64,000 nt of DNA from NCBI RefSeq assembly GCF_052324685.1, contig NW_027506919.1:303314-367313 (forward strand), read 5' to 3'. Source of the DNA: Brachyhypopomus gauderio. Lineage: Eukaryota > Chordata > Actinopteri > Gymnotiformes > Hypopomidae. The position numbers and the translations under genes are program-made. The notes beneath the pieces are model-generated. The model was not told the DNA's origin. It saw only the letters and a program-made list of their open reading frames with translations, and did no database searches. Below, in pieces: positions 22,721-35,300 of the stretch. The number at the start of each line of letters is the position of its first letter. Positions within the stretch are counted from its first letter, which is position 1.

Positions 22721-25700
22721 CGACTCTGGGGGGACTCGAACCCACAACCTTTGAATGGCCACACACCTGAGTCTAGAAGTCCAATGCGCTATCCATTTTG
22801 CCACAGAGCACAGTATGTGTTAAAGTTTTGACAGTTGCTCTTCAGCAGGAGGCTAAATGTCATGACCTAATAACTGCTTACATAAAGGAAAGGCACCGCT
22901 GGGATTTGAACCCAGGACTTCCTGTTTACTAGACAGGCGCTATGACCAGCTAAGCCACGGAGCCGCACCATGGCTTTTTACTGTGGATTGGTGTCATTAG
23001 TGAGGAGCGATGAATTTTGTTGTTTTCAAAGAAAAAATGACTCTGGTGGGACTTGAACCCACAACCTTTGAATGGCCACACACCTGCGTCTAGAAGTCCA
23101 ATGCACTATCCATTGCGCCACAGAGCCCAGTATGTGTTAAAGTTTTGACAGTTGCTCTTCAGCAGGAGGCTAAATGTCATGACCTAACAACTGCTTACAT
23201 AAAGGAAAGGCACCGCTGGGATTTGAACCCAGGACTTCCTGTTTACTAGACAGGCGCTATGACCAGCTAAGCCACGGAGCCGCGCCATGGCTTTTTACTG
23301 TGGATTGGTGTCATTAGTGAGGAGCGATGAATTTTGTTGTTTTCAAAGAAAAAATTACTCTGGTGGGACTTAAGCCCACAACCTTTGAATGGCCACACAC
23401 CTGCGTCTAGAAGTCCAATGCGCTATCCATTGCGCCACAGAGCCCAGTATGTGTTAAAGTTTTGACAGTTGCTCTTCAGCAGGAGGCTAAATGTCATGAC
23501 CTAAAAACTGCTTATATAAAGGAAAGGCACCGCTGGGATTTGAACCCAGGACTTCCTGTTTACTAGACAGGCACTATGACCAGCTAAGCCACGGCGCCAC
23601 GCCATGGCTTTTTACTGTGGATTGGTGTCATTAGTGAGGAGCGATGAATTTTGTTGTTTTCAAAGAAAAAACGACTCTGGGGGGACTCGAACCCACAACC
23701 TTTGAATGGCCACACACCTGCGTCTAGAAGTCCAATGCGCTATCCATTGCACCACAGAGCCCAGTATGTATTAAAGTTTTGACAGTTGCTCTTCAGCAGG
23801 AGGCTAAATGTCATGACCTAACAACTGCTTACATAATAGAAAGGCACCGCTGGGATTTGAACCCAGGACTTCCTGTTTACTAGACAGGCGCTATGACCAG
23901 CTAAGCCACGGCGCCACACAATGGCTTTTTACTGTGGATTGGTGTCATTAGTGAGGAGCAATGAATTTTGTTGTTTTCAAAGAAAAAACGACTCTGGTGG
24001 GACTCGAACCCACAACCTTTGAATGGCCACACACCTGCGTCTAGAAGTCCAATGCGCTATCCATTGCGCCACAGAGCCCAGTATGTGTTAAAGTTTTGAC
24101 AGTTGCTCTTCAGCAGGAGGCTAAATGTCATGACCTAACAACTGCTTACATAAAGGAAAGGCACCGCTGGGATTTGAACCCAGGACTTCCTGTTTACTAG
24201 ACAGGCGCTATGACCAGCTAAGCCACGGCGCCACGCCATGGCTTTTTACTGTGCATTGGTGTCATTAGTGAGGAGCGATGAATTTTGTTGTTTTCAAAGA
24301 AAAAATGACTCTGGTGGGACTTAAGCCCACAACCTTTGAATGGCCACACACCTGCGTCTAGAAGTCCAATGCGCTATCCATTGCGCCACAGAGCCCAGTA
24401 TGTGTTAAAGTTTTGACAGTTGCTCTTCAGCAGGAGGCTAAATGTCATGACCTAACAACTGCTTACATAAAGGAAAGGCACCGCTGGGATTTGAACCCAG
24501 GACTTCCTGTTTACTAGAAAGGCGCTATGACCAGGTAAGCCACGGCGCCACGCCATGGCTTTTTACTGTGCATTGGTGTCATTAGTGAGGAGCGATGAAT
24601 TTTGTGGTTTTCAAAGAAAAAACGACTCTGGTGGGATTTGAACCCACAACCTTTGAATGGCCACACACCTGCATCTAGATGTCCAATGCTCTATCCATTG
24701 CGCCACAGAGCCCAGTATGTGTTAAAGTTTTGACAGTTGCTCTTCAGCATGAGGCTGAATGTCATGACCTAACAACTGCTTATATAAAGGAAAGGCACTG
24801 CTGGGATTTGAACCCAGGACTTCCTGTTTACTAGACAGGCACTATGACCAGCTAAGCCACGGCGCCACGCCATGGCTTTTTACTGTGGATTGGTGTCATT
24901 AGTGAGGAGCGATGAATTTTGTTGTTTTCAAAGAAAAAACGACTCTGGGGGGACTCGAACCCACAACCTTTGAATGGCCACACACCTGCGTCTAGAAGTC
25001 CAATGCGCTATCCATTGCACCACAGAGCCCAGTACGTATTAAAGTTTTGACAGTTGCTCTTCAGCAGGAGGCTAAATGTCATGACCTAACAACTGCTTAC
25101 ATAATAGAAAGGCACCGTTGGGATTTGAACCCAGGACTTCCTGTTTACTAGACAGGCGCTATGACCAGCTAAGCCACGGCGCCACACAATGGCTTTTTAC
25201 TGTGGATTGGTGTCATTAGTGAGGAGCAATGAATTTTGTTGTTTTCAAAGAAAAAACGACTCTGGTGGGACTCGAACCCACAACCTTTGAATGGCCACAC
25301 ACCTGCGTCTAGAAGTCCAATGCGCTATCCATTGCGCCACAGAGCCCAGTATGTGTTAAAGTTTTGACAGTTGCTCTTCAGCAGGAGGCTAAATGTCATG
25401 ACCTAACAACTGCTTACATAAAGGAAAGGCACCGCTGGGATTTGAACCCAGGACTTCCTGTTTACTAGACAGGCGCTATGACCAGCAAAGCCACGGCGCC
25501 ACGCCATGGCTTTTTACTGTGCATTGGTGTCATTAGTGAGGAGCGATGAATTTTGTTGTTTTCAAAGAAAAAATGACTCTGGTGGGACTTAAGCCCACAA
25601 CCTTTGAATGGCCACACACCTGCGTCTAGAAGTCCAATGCGCTATCCATTGCGCCACAGAGCCCAGTATGTGTTAAAGTTTTGACAGTTGCTCTTCAGCA

Positions 25701-28700
25701 TGAGGCTGAATGTCATGACCTAACAACTGCTTACATAATAGAAAGGCACCGCTGGGATTTGAACCCAGGACTTCCTGTTTACTAGACAGGCGCTATGACC
25801 AGCTAAGCCACGGCGCCACACCATGGCTTTTTACTGTGGATTGGTGTCATTAGTGAGGAGCGATGTATTTTGTTGTTTTCAAAGAAAAAATGACTCTGGT
25901 GGGACTCGAACCCACAACCTTTGAATGGCCACACACCTGCGTCTAGAAGTCCAATGCGCTATCCATTGCGCCACAGAGCCCAGTATGTGTTAAAGTTTTG
26001 ACAGTTGCTCTTCAGCAGGAGGCTAAATGTCATGACCTAAAAACTGCTTATATAAAGGAAAGGCACTGCTGGGATTTGAACCCAGGACTTCCTGTTTACT
26101 AGACAGGCACTATGACCAGCTAAGCCACGGCGCCACGCCATGGCTTTTTACTGTGGATTGGTGTCATTAGTGAGGAGCGATGAATTTTGTTGTTTTCAAA
26201 GAAAAAACGACTCTGGGGGGACTCGAACCCACAACCTTTGAATGGCCACACACCTGCGTCTAGAAGTCCAATGCGCTATCCATTGCACCACAGAGCCCAG
26301 TACGTATTAAAGTTTTGACAGTTGCTCTTCAGCAGGAGGCTAAATGTCATGACCTAACAACTGCTTACATAATAGAAAGGCACCGTTGGGATTTGAACCC
26401 AGGACTTCCTGTTTACTAGACAGGCGCTATGACCAGCTAAGCCACGGCGCCACACAATGGCTTTTTACTGTGGATTGGTGTCATTAGTGAGGAGCAATGA
26501 ATTTTGTTGTTTTCAAAGAAAAAACGACTCTGGTGGGACTCGAACCCACAACCTTTGAATGGCCACACACCTGCGTCTAGAAGTCCAATGCGCTATCCAT
26601 TGCGCCACAGAGCCCAGTATGTGTTAAAGTTTTGACAGTTGCTCTTCAGCAGGAGGCTAAATGTCATGACCTAACAACTGCTTACATAAAGGAAAGGCAC
26701 CGCTGGGATTTGAACCCAGGACTTCCTGTTTACTAGACAGGCGCTATGACCAGCTAAGCCACGGCGCCACGCCATGGCTTTTTACTGTGCATTGGTGTCA
26801 TTAGTGAGGAGCGATGAATTTTGTTGTTTTCAAAGAAAAAATGACTCTGGTGGGACTTAAGCCCACAACCTTTGAATGGCCACACACCTGCGTCTAGAAG
26901 TCCAATGCGCTATCCATTGCGCCACAGAGCCCAGTATGTGTTAAAGTTTTGACAGTTGCTCTTCAGCAGGAGGCTAAATGTCATGACCTAACAACTGCTT
27001 ACATAAAGGAAAGGCACCGCTGGGATTTGAACCCAGGACTTCCTGTTTACTAGACAGGCGCTATGACCAGCTAAGCCACGGCGCCACGCCATGGCTTTTT
27101 ACTGTGGATTGGTGTCATTAGTGAGGAGCGATGAATTTTGTTGTTTTCAAAGCAAAAACGACTCTGGTGGGACTCGAACCCACAACCTTTGAATGGCCAC
27201 AGACCTGCGTCTAGAAGTCCAATGCGCTATCCATTGCACCACAGAGCCCAGTATGTGTTAAAGTTTTGACAGTTGCTCTTCAGCATGAGGCTGAATGTCA
27301 TGACCTAACAACTGCTTACATAATAGAAAGGCACTGCTGGGATTTGAACCCAGGACTTCCTGTTTACTAGACAGGCGCTATGACCAGCTAAGCCACGGCG
27401 CCACACCATGGCTTTTTACTGTGGATTGTAGTCATTAGTGAGGAGCGATGTATTTTGTTGTTTTCAAAGAAAAAATGACTCTGGTGGGACTCGAACCCAC
27501 AACCTTTGAATGGCCACACACCTGCGTCTAGAAGTCCAATGCGCTATCCATTGCGCCACAGAGCCCAGTATGTGTTAAAGTTTTGACAGTTGTTCTTCAG
27601 CAGGAGGCTAAATGTCATGACCTAAAAACTGCTTATATAAAGGAAAGGCACTGCTGGGATTTGAACCCAGGACTTCCTGTTTACTAGACAGGCACTATGA
27701 CCAGCTAAGCCACGGCGCCACGCCATGGCTTTTTACTGTGGATTGGTGTCATTAGTGAGGAGCGATGAATTTTGTTGTTTTCAAAGAAAAAACGACTCTG
27801 GGGGGACTCGAACCCACAACCTTTGAATGGCCACACACCTGCGTCTAGAAGTCCAATGCGCTATCCATTGCACCACAGAGCCCAGTACGTATTAAAGTTT
27901 TGACAGTTGCTCTTCAGCAGGAGGCTAAATGTCATGACCTAACAAATGCTTACATAATAGAAAGGCACCGTTGGGATTTGAACCCAGGACTTCCTGTTTA
28001 CTAGACAGGCGCTATGACCAGCTAAGCCACGGCGCCACACAATGGCTTTTTACTGTGGATTGGTGTCATTAGTGAGGAGCAATGAATTTTGTTGTTTTCA
28101 AAGAAAAAACGACTCTGGTGGGACTCGAACCCACAACCTTTGAATGGCCACACACCTGCGTCTAGAAGTCCAATGCGCTATCCATTGCGCCACAGAGCCC
28201 AGTATGTGTTAAAGTTTTGACAGTTGCTCTTCAGCAGGAGGCTAAATGTCATGACCTAACAACTGCTTACATAAAGGAAAGGCACCGCTGGGATTTGAAC
28301 CCAGGACTTCCTGTTTACTAGACAGGCGCTATGACCAGCAAAGCCACGGCGCCACGCCATGGCTTTTTACTGTGCATTGGTGTCATTAGTGAGGAGCGAT
28401 GAATTTTGTTGTTTTCAAAGAAAAAATGACTCTGGTGGGACTTAAGCCCACAACCTTTGAATGGCCACACACCTGCGTCTAGAAGTCCAATGCGCTATCC
28501 ATTGCGCCACAGAGCCCAGTATGTGTTAAAGTTTTGACAGTTGCTCTTCAGCAGGAGGCTAAATGTCATGACCTAACAACTGCTTACATAAAGGAAAGGC
28601 ACCGCTGGGATTTGAACCCAGGACTTCCTGTTTACTAGACAGGCGCTATGACCAGCTAAGCCACGGCGCCACACCATGGCTTTTTACTGTGGATTGGTGT

Positions 28701-31596
28701 CATTAGTGAGGAGCGATGTATTTTGTTGTTTTCAAAGAAAAAATGACTCTGGTGGGACTCGAACCCACAACCTTTGAATGGCCACACACCTGCGTCTAGA
28801 AGTCCAATGCGCTATCCATTGCGCCACAGAGCCCAGTATGTGTTAAAGTTTTGACAGTTGCTCTTCAGCAGGAGGCTAAATGTCATGACCTAAAAACTGC
28901 TTATATAAAGGAAAGGCACCGCTGGGATTTGAACCCAGGACTTCCTGTTTACTAGACAGGAACTATGACCAGCTAAGCCACGGCGCCACGCCATGGCTTT
29001 TTACTGTGGATTGGTGTCATTAGTGAGGAGCGATGAATTTTGTTGTTTTCAAAGAAAAAACGACTCTGGGGGGACTCGAACCCACAACCTTTGAATGGCC
29101 ACACACCTGCGTCTAGAAGTCCAATGCGCTATCCATTGCACCACAGAGCCCAGTATGTATTAAAGTTTTGACAGTTGCTCTTCAGCAGGAGGCTAAATGT
29201 CATGACCTAACAACTGCTTACATAATAGAAAGGCACCGCTGGGATTTGAACCCAGGACTTCCTGTTTACTAGACAGGCGCTATGACCAGCTAAGCCACGG
29301 CGCCACGCCATGGCTTTTTACTGTGCATTGGTGTCATTAGTGAGGAGCGATGAATTTTGTTGTTTTCAAAGCAAAAACGACTCTGGTGGGACTCGAACCC
29401 ACAACCTTTGAATGGCCACAGACCTGCGTCTAGAAGTCCAATGCGCTATCCATTGCACCACAGAGCCCAGTATGTGTTAAAGTTTTGACAGTTGCTCTTC
29501 AGCATGAGGCTGAATGTCATGACCTAACAACTGCTTACATAATAGAAAGGCACCGCTGGGATTTGAACCCAGGACTTCCTGTTTACTAGACAGGCGCTAT
29601 GACCAGCTAAGCCACGGCGCCACACCATGGCTTTTTACTGTGGATTGGTGTCATTAGTGAGGAGCGATGTATTTTGTTGTTTTCAAAGAAAAAATGACTC
29701 TGGTGGGACTCGAACCCACAACCTTTGAATGGCCACACACCTGCGTCTAGAAGTCCAATGCGCTATCCATTGCGCCACAGAGCCCAGTATGTGTTAAAGT
29801 TTTGACAGTTGCTCTTCAGCAGGAGGCTAAATGTCATGACCTAAAAACTGCTTATATAAAGGAAAGGCACTGCTGGGATTTGAACCCAGGACTTCCTGTT
29901 TACTAGACAGGCACTATGACCAGCTAAGCCACGGCGCCACGCCATGGCTTTTTACTGTGGATTGGTGTCATTAGTGAGGAGCGATGAATTTTGTTGTTTT
30001 CAAAGAAAAAACGACTCTGGGGGGACTCGAACCCACAACCTTTGAATGGCCACACACCTGCGTCTAGAAGTCCAATGCGCTATCCATTGCACCGCAGAGC
30101 CCAGTATGTATTAAAGTTTTGACAGTTGCTCTTCAGCAGGAGGCTAAATGTCATGACCTAACAACTGCTTACATAATAGAAAGGCACCGTTGGGATTTGA
30201 ACCCAGGACTTCCTGTTTACTAGACAGGCGCTATGACCAGCTAAGCCACGGCGCCACACAATGGCTTTTTACTGTGGATTGGTGTCATTAGTGAGGAGCA
30301 ATGAATTTTGTTGTTTTCAAAGAAAAAACGACTCTGGTGGGACTCGAACCCACAACCTTTGAATGGCCACACACCTGCGTCTAGAAGTCCAATGCGCTAT
30401 CCATTGCGCCACAGAGCCCAGTATGTGTTAAAGTTTTGACAGTTGCTCTTCAGCAGGAGGCTAAATGTCATGACCTAACAACTGCTTACATAAAGGAAAG
30501 GCACCGCTGGGATTTGAACCCAGGACTTCCTGTTTACTAGACAGGCGCTATGACCAGCAAAGCCACGGCGCCACGCCATGGCTTTTTACTGTGCATTGGT
30601 GTCATTAGTGAGGAGCGATGAATTTTGTTGTTTTCAAAGAAAAAATGACTCTGGTGGGACTTAAGCCCACAACCTTTGAATGGCCACACACCTGCGTCTA
30701 GAAGTCCAATGCGCTATCCATTGCGCCACAGAGCCCAGTATGTGTTAAAGTTTTGACAGTTGCTCTTCAGCAGGAGGCTAAATGTCATGACCTAACAACT
30801 GCTTACATAAAGGAAAGGCACCGCTGGGATTTGAACCCAGGACTTCCTGTTTACTAGACAGGCGCTATGACCAGGTAAGCCACGGCGCCACGCCATGGCT
30901 TTTTACTGTGCATTGGTGTCATTAGTGAGGAGCGATGAATTTTGTTGTTTTCAAAGAAAAAACGACTCTGGTGGGATTTGAACCCACAACCTTTGAATGG
31001 CCACACACCTGCATCTAGATGTCCAATGCTCTATCCATTGCGCCACAGAGCCCAGTATGTGTTAAAGTTTTGACAGTTGCTCTTCAGCATGAGGCTGAAT
31101 GTCATGACCTAACAACTGCTTACATAATAGAAAGGCACCGCTGGGATTTGAACCCAGGACTTCCTGTTTACTAGACAGGCGCTATGACCAGCTAAGCCAC
31201 GGCGCCACGCCATGGCTTTTAACTGTGGATTGGTGTCATTAGTGAGGAGCGATGAATTTTGTTGTTTTCAAAGAAAAAACGACTCAGGTGGGACTCGAAC
31301 ACACAACCTTTGAATGGCCACACACCTGCGTCTAGAAGTCTAATGCGCTATCCATTGCGCCACAGAGCCCAGTATGTGTTAAAGTTTTGACAGTTGCTCT
31401 TCAGCAGGAGGCTAAATGTCATGACCTAACAACTGCTTACATAAAGTAAAGGCACCGCTGGGATTTGAACCCAGGACTTCCTGTTTACTAGACAGGCGCT
31501 ATGACCAGCTAAGCCACGGCGACACGCCATGGCTTTTTACTGTGCATTGGTGTCATTAGTGAGGAGCGATGAATTTTGTTGTTTTCAAAGAAAAAA

Positions 31597-31643
31597 CGAC
31601 TCTGGTGGGACTTCCAATGCGCTATCCATTGCACCACAGAGCC
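31597..31643 (-). pseudogene. tRNA-Arg, 43-bp deletion copy 4
   Basis: Block C equivalent of 16572..16618 at exactly +15,025. Confidence 0.9.
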
Positions 31644-32821
31644 CAGTATGTGTTAAAGTTTTGACAGTTGCTCTTCAGCAGGAGGCTAAATGTCATGACC
31701 TAACAACTGCTTACATAATAGAAAGGCACCGCTGGGATTTGAACCCAGGACTTCCTGTTTACTAGACAGGTGCTATGACCAGCTAAGCCACGGCGCCACG
31801 CCATGGCTTTTTACTGTGGATTGGTGTCATTAGTGAGGAGCGATGAATTTTGTTGTTTTCAAAGAAAAAACGACTCTGGTGGGACTCGAACCCACAACCT
31901 TTGAATGGCCACACACCTGCGTCTAGAAGTCCAATGCGCTATCCATTGCGCCACAGAGCCCAGTATGTGTTAAAGTTTTGACAGTTGCTCTTCAGCAGGA
32001 GGCTAAATGTCATGACCTAAAAACTGCTTACATAAAGGAAAGGCACCGCTGGGATTTGAACCCAGGACTTCCTGTTTACTAGACAGGCGCTATGACCAGC
32101 TAAGCCACGGCGCCGCGCCATGGCTTTTTACTGTGCATTGGTGTCATTAGTGAGGAGCGATGAATTTTGTTGTTTTCAAAGAAAAAATGACTCTGGTGGG
32201 ACTTAAGCCCACAACCTTTGAATGGCCACACACCTGCGTCTAGAAGTCCAATGCGCTATCCATTGCGCCACAGAGCCCAGTATGTGTTAAAGTTTTGACA
32301 GTTGCTCTTCAGCAGGAGGCTAAATGTCATGACCTAACAACTGCTTACATAAAGGAAAGGCACCGCTGGGATTTGAACCCAGGACTTCCTGTTTACTAGA
32401 CAGGCGCTATGACCAGGTAAGCCACGGCGCCACGCCATGGCTTTTTACTGTGCATTGGTGTCATTAGTGAGGAGCGATGAATTTTGTTGTTTTCAAAGAA
32501 AAAACGACTCTGGTGGGATTTGAACCCACAACCTTTGAATGGCCACACACCTGCATCTAGATGTCCAATGCTCTATCCATTGCGCCACAGAGCCCAGTAT
32601 GTGTTAAAGTTTTGACAGTTGCTCTTCAGCATGAGGCTGAATGTCATGACCTAACAACTGCTTACATAATAGAAAGGCACCGCTGGGATTTGAACCCAGG
32701 ACTTCCTGTTTACTAGACAGGCGCTATGACCAGCTAAGCCACGGCGACACGCCATGGCTTTTTACTGTGCATTGGTGTCATTAGTGAGGAGCGATGAATT
32801 TTGTTGTTTTCAAAGAAAAAA

Positions 32822-32868
32822 CGACTCTGGTGGGACTTCCAATGCGCTATCCATTGCACCACAGAGCC
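32822..32868 (-). pseudogene. tRNA-Arg, 43-bp deletion copy 5
   Basis: Block C equivalent of 17797..17843. Confidence 0.9.
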
Positions 32869-33899
32869 CAGTATGTGTTAAAGTTTTGACAGTTGCTCTT
32901 CAGCAGGAGGCTAAATGTCATGACCTAACAACTGCTTACATAATAGAAAGGCACCGCTGGGATTTGAACCCAGGACTTCCTGTTTACTAGACAGGTGCTA
33001 TGACCAGCTAAGCCACGGCGCCACGCCATGGCTTTTTACTGTGGATTGGTGTCATTAGTGAGGAGCGATGAATTTTGTTGTTTTCAAAGAAAAAACGACT
33101 CTGGTGGGACTCGAACCCACAACCTTTGAATGGCCACACACCTGCGTCTAGAAGTCCAATGCGCTATCCATTGCGCCACAGAGCCCAGTATGTGTTAAAG
33201 TTTTGACAGTTGCTCTTCAGCAGGAGGCTAAATGTCATGACCTAAAAACTGCTTACATAAAGGAAAGGCACCGCTGGGATTTGAACCCAGGACTTCCTGT
33301 TTACTAGACAGGCGCTATGACCAGCTAAGCCACGGCGCCGCGCCATGGCTTTTTACTGTGCATTGGTGTCATTAGTGAGGAGCGATGAATTTTGTTGTTT
33401 TCAAAGAAAAAACGACTCTGGTGGGACTTGAACCCACAACCTTTGAATGGCCACACACCTGCATCTAGATGTCCAATGCTCTATCCATTGCGCCACAGAG
33501 CCCAGTATGTGTTAAAGTTTTGACAGTTGCTCTTCAGCATGAGGCTGAATGTCATGACCTAACAACTGCTTACATAATAGAAAGGCACCGCTGGGATTTG
33601 AACCCAGGACTTCCTGTTTACTAGACAGGCGCTATGACCAGCTAAGCCACGGCGCCACGCCATGGCTTTTTACTGTGGATTGGTGTCATTAGTGAGGAGC
33701 GATGAATTTTGTTGTTTTCAAAGAAAAAACGACTCTGGTGGGACTTGAACCCACAACCTTTGAATGGCCACACACCTGCATCTAGATGTCCAATGCTCTA
33801 TTCATTGCGCCACAGAGCCCAGTATGTGTTAAAGTTTTGACAGTTGCTCTTCAGCATGAGGCTGAATGTCATGACCTAACAACTGCTTACATAATAGAA

Positions 33900-33989
33900 A
33901 GGCACCGCTGGGATTTGAACCCACAACCTTCAAATGGCCACACACCTGCGTCTAGAAGTCCAATGCGCTATCCATTACGCCACAGAGCC
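33900..33989 (-). tRNA. Chimeric Arg/Thr tRNA, copy 3
   Basis: Block C equivalent of 18875..18964. Confidence 0.8.
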
Positions 33990-34533
33990 CAGTATGTGTT
34001 AAAGTTTTGACAGTTGCTCTTCAGCATGAGGCTGAATGTCATGACCTAACAACTGCTTACATAATAGAAAGGCACCGCTGGGATTTGAACCCAGGACTTC
34101 CTGTTTACTAGACAGGCGCTATGACCAGCTAAGCCACGGCGCCACGCCATGGCTTTTAACTGTGGATTGGTGTCATTAGTGAGGAGCGATGAATTTTGTT
34201 GTTTTCAAAGAAAAAACGACTCTGGTGGGACTCGAACCCACAACCTTTGAATGGCCACACACCTGCGTCTAGAAGTCTAATGCGCTATCCATTGCGCCAC
34301 AGAGCCCAGTATGTGTTAAAGTTTTGACAGTTGCTCTTCAGCAGGAGGCTAAATGTCATGACCTAACAACTGCTTACATAAAGGAAAGGCACCGCTGGGA
34401 TTTGAACTCAGGACTTCCTGTTTACTAGACAGGCGCTATGGCCAGCTAAGCCACGGTGACACGCCATGGCTTTTTACTGTGCATTGGTGTCATTAGTGAG
34501 GAGCGATGAATTTTGTTGTTTTCAAAGAAAAAA

Positions 34534-34580
34534 CGACTCTGGTGGGACTTCCAATGCGCTATCCATTGCACCACAGAGCC
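34534..34580 (-). pseudogene. tRNA-Arg, 43-bp deletion copy 6
   Basis: Block C equivalent of 19509..19555, including the cagtttgtg spacer mark. Confidence 0.9.
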
Positions 34581-34742
34581 CAGTTTGTGTTAAAGTTTTG
34601 ACAGTTGCTCTTCAGCAGGAGGCTAAATGTCATGACCTAACAACTGCTTACATAAAGGAAAGGCACCGCTGGGATTTGAACCCAGGACTTCCTGTTTACT
34701 AGACAGGCACTATGACCAGCTAAGCCACGGCGCCGCGCCATG

Positions 34743-34815
34743 GGCCTCGAACCCACGACCTTACCACACACCTGCGTCTAGAAGTCCAATGCGCTATCCA
34801 TTGCACCACAGAGCT
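34743..34815 (-). pseudogene. tRNA-Arg missing 3' acceptor, copy 2
   Basis: Block C equivalent of 19718..19790. Confidence 0.85.
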
Positions 34816-35210
34816 CAGTATGTGTTAAAGTTTTGTCAGTTGCTCTTCAGCATGAGGCTGAATGTCATGACCTAACAACTGCTTACATAATAGAAAGGCA
34901 CAGCTGGGATTTGAACCCAGGACTTCCTGTTTACTAGACAGGGGCTATGATCAGCTAAGCCACGGCGCCGTACCATGGCTTTTTACTGTGGATTGGTGTC
35001 ATTAGTGAGGAGCGATAAATTTTTTTGTTTTCAAAGAAAAAATGACTGGTGGGACTCGAACCCACAACCTTTGAATGGCCACACACCTGCGTCTAGAAGT
35101 CCAATGCGCTAGCCATTGCGCCACACAGCTCAGTATGTGTTAAAGTTTTGAGAGTTGCTCTTCAGCATGAGGCTGAATGTCATGACCTAACAACTGCTTA
35201 CATAATAGAA

Positions 35211-35300
35211 AGGCACCACTGGGATTTGAACCCACAACCTTCAAATGGCCACACACCTGCGTCTAGAAGTCCAATGCGCTATCCATTACGCCACAGAGCC
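35211..35300 (-). tRNA. Chimeric Arg/Thr tRNA, copy 4
   Basis: Block C equivalent of 20186..20275. Confidence 0.78.

Larger units (their letters stand above)
9751..24775 (-). repeat. Array block B: first copy of the 15,025-bp duplication
   Basis: The block starts in a Thr-Arg spacer and ends at the equivalent point 15,025 bp later. Thr positions: 9769 then every 317 to 16426; 16700, 17017, 17334, 17651, 17925, 18242, 18559, 18876 (chimera), 19046, 19363, 19637, 19872, 20187 (chimera), 20357, 20674, 20990, 21307, 21624, 21941, 22258, 22575, 22892, 23209, 23526, 23843, 24160, 24477. That is 47 Thr copies and two chimeras. Inside the block, units with the rare spacer taaaaactgcttatataaag start at 9745, 11013, 12598, 13866 and 14817, which are steps of 4, 5, 4 and 3 units of 317 bp. 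This shows earlier in-register exchange. Confidence 0.95.
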